Positions 20,981-20,993 of a stretch of DNA of 20,993 nucleotides are shown here, in pieces. The notes beneath the pieces were generated by a model that was not told where the DNA came from, searched no databases, and saw only the letters and a program-made list of their open reading frames with translations. This stretch comes from a virus. Each line of letters starts with the position of its first letter. Positions within the stretch are counted from its first letter, which is position 1. Made by a program: the position numbers and the translations under genes. Location of the stretch: the IMG/VR virus record IMGVR_UViG_3300037246_000313, positions 1 to 20,993 of that record, one strand, 5' to 3'.

Positions 20981-20993
20981 AATTTAAAATTAT

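Noticed and set aside
1-20993. tRNA genes
   Set aside because: No cloverleaf with the conserved T-arm sequence was recognised on either strand by reading; a covariance search was not possible here.

Overview
The window looks like part of the genome, or an integrated copy, of a tailed phage with a long non-contractile tail (siphovirus) infecting a member of the Bacteroidota, most likely a flavobacterium. The DNA is AT-rich. Promoter-like sites carry the Bacteroidota -7 box TAnnTTTG, start codons lack strong Shine-Dalgarno sequences, and the tail tip gene encodes BspA/DUF285-type repeats common in that phylum. Every convincing gene is on the + strand, usually with 1-14 base overlaps or very short gaps. 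No replication genes, integrase or RNA genes are visible, so lifestyle cannot be decided.

Layout. Bases 1-78 are the last codons of the large terminase. Bases 139-4646 hold the head module: portal, two tiny related acidic proteins, an SPP1 gp7/MuF-type minor head protein, a 52-residue protein, an HK97-type prohead protease and an HK97-fold major capsid protein, closed by a hairpin terminator at 4678-4705. Bases 4760-8219 hold the neck: a small basic protein, a gp6-like connector, an unknown 68-residue protein, a head closure protein, a 445-residue fibre-like protein, an HK97 gp10-like protein and a tail terminator. Bases 8258-16431 hold the tail: tube protein, tail assembly chaperones joined by a -1 ribosomal frameshift at A AAA AAG, tape measure, and three large tail tip/fibre proteins, the last with DUF285 repeats. 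Bases 16439-18235 contain two membrane proteins (one a recognisable holin), an NlpC/P60-type endolysin and a membrane-anchored protein, ending in a terminator at 18325-18361.

Four structural transcription units begin with nearly the same 14-base box (ATTTATTATCTTTG or one change), always 22-31 bases before a start codon (portal, protease, small neck protein, tail tube). Two of them share 27 identical bases. This looks like a phage late promoter with a very short leader.

Bases 18444-20952 hold a cluster of small early or accessory genes. The first six are packed tightly. The last four genes (HTH protein, zinc-ribbon protein, 57-residue membrane protein, 76-residue protein) are each followed at the stop codon by a CTAACGGA-type element or a degenerate form of it. 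The best one (20369-20489) folds like an integron attC site: outer CTAAC/GTTAG stem, unpaired spacers, a 16-pair inner stem with two G-T pairs, and a long terminal loop. The 57-residue gene is flanked by 14-base near-perfect inverted repeats exactly where cassette recombination boxes would lie. This integron-cassette-like array in a phage accessory region is the most interesting observation in the window.
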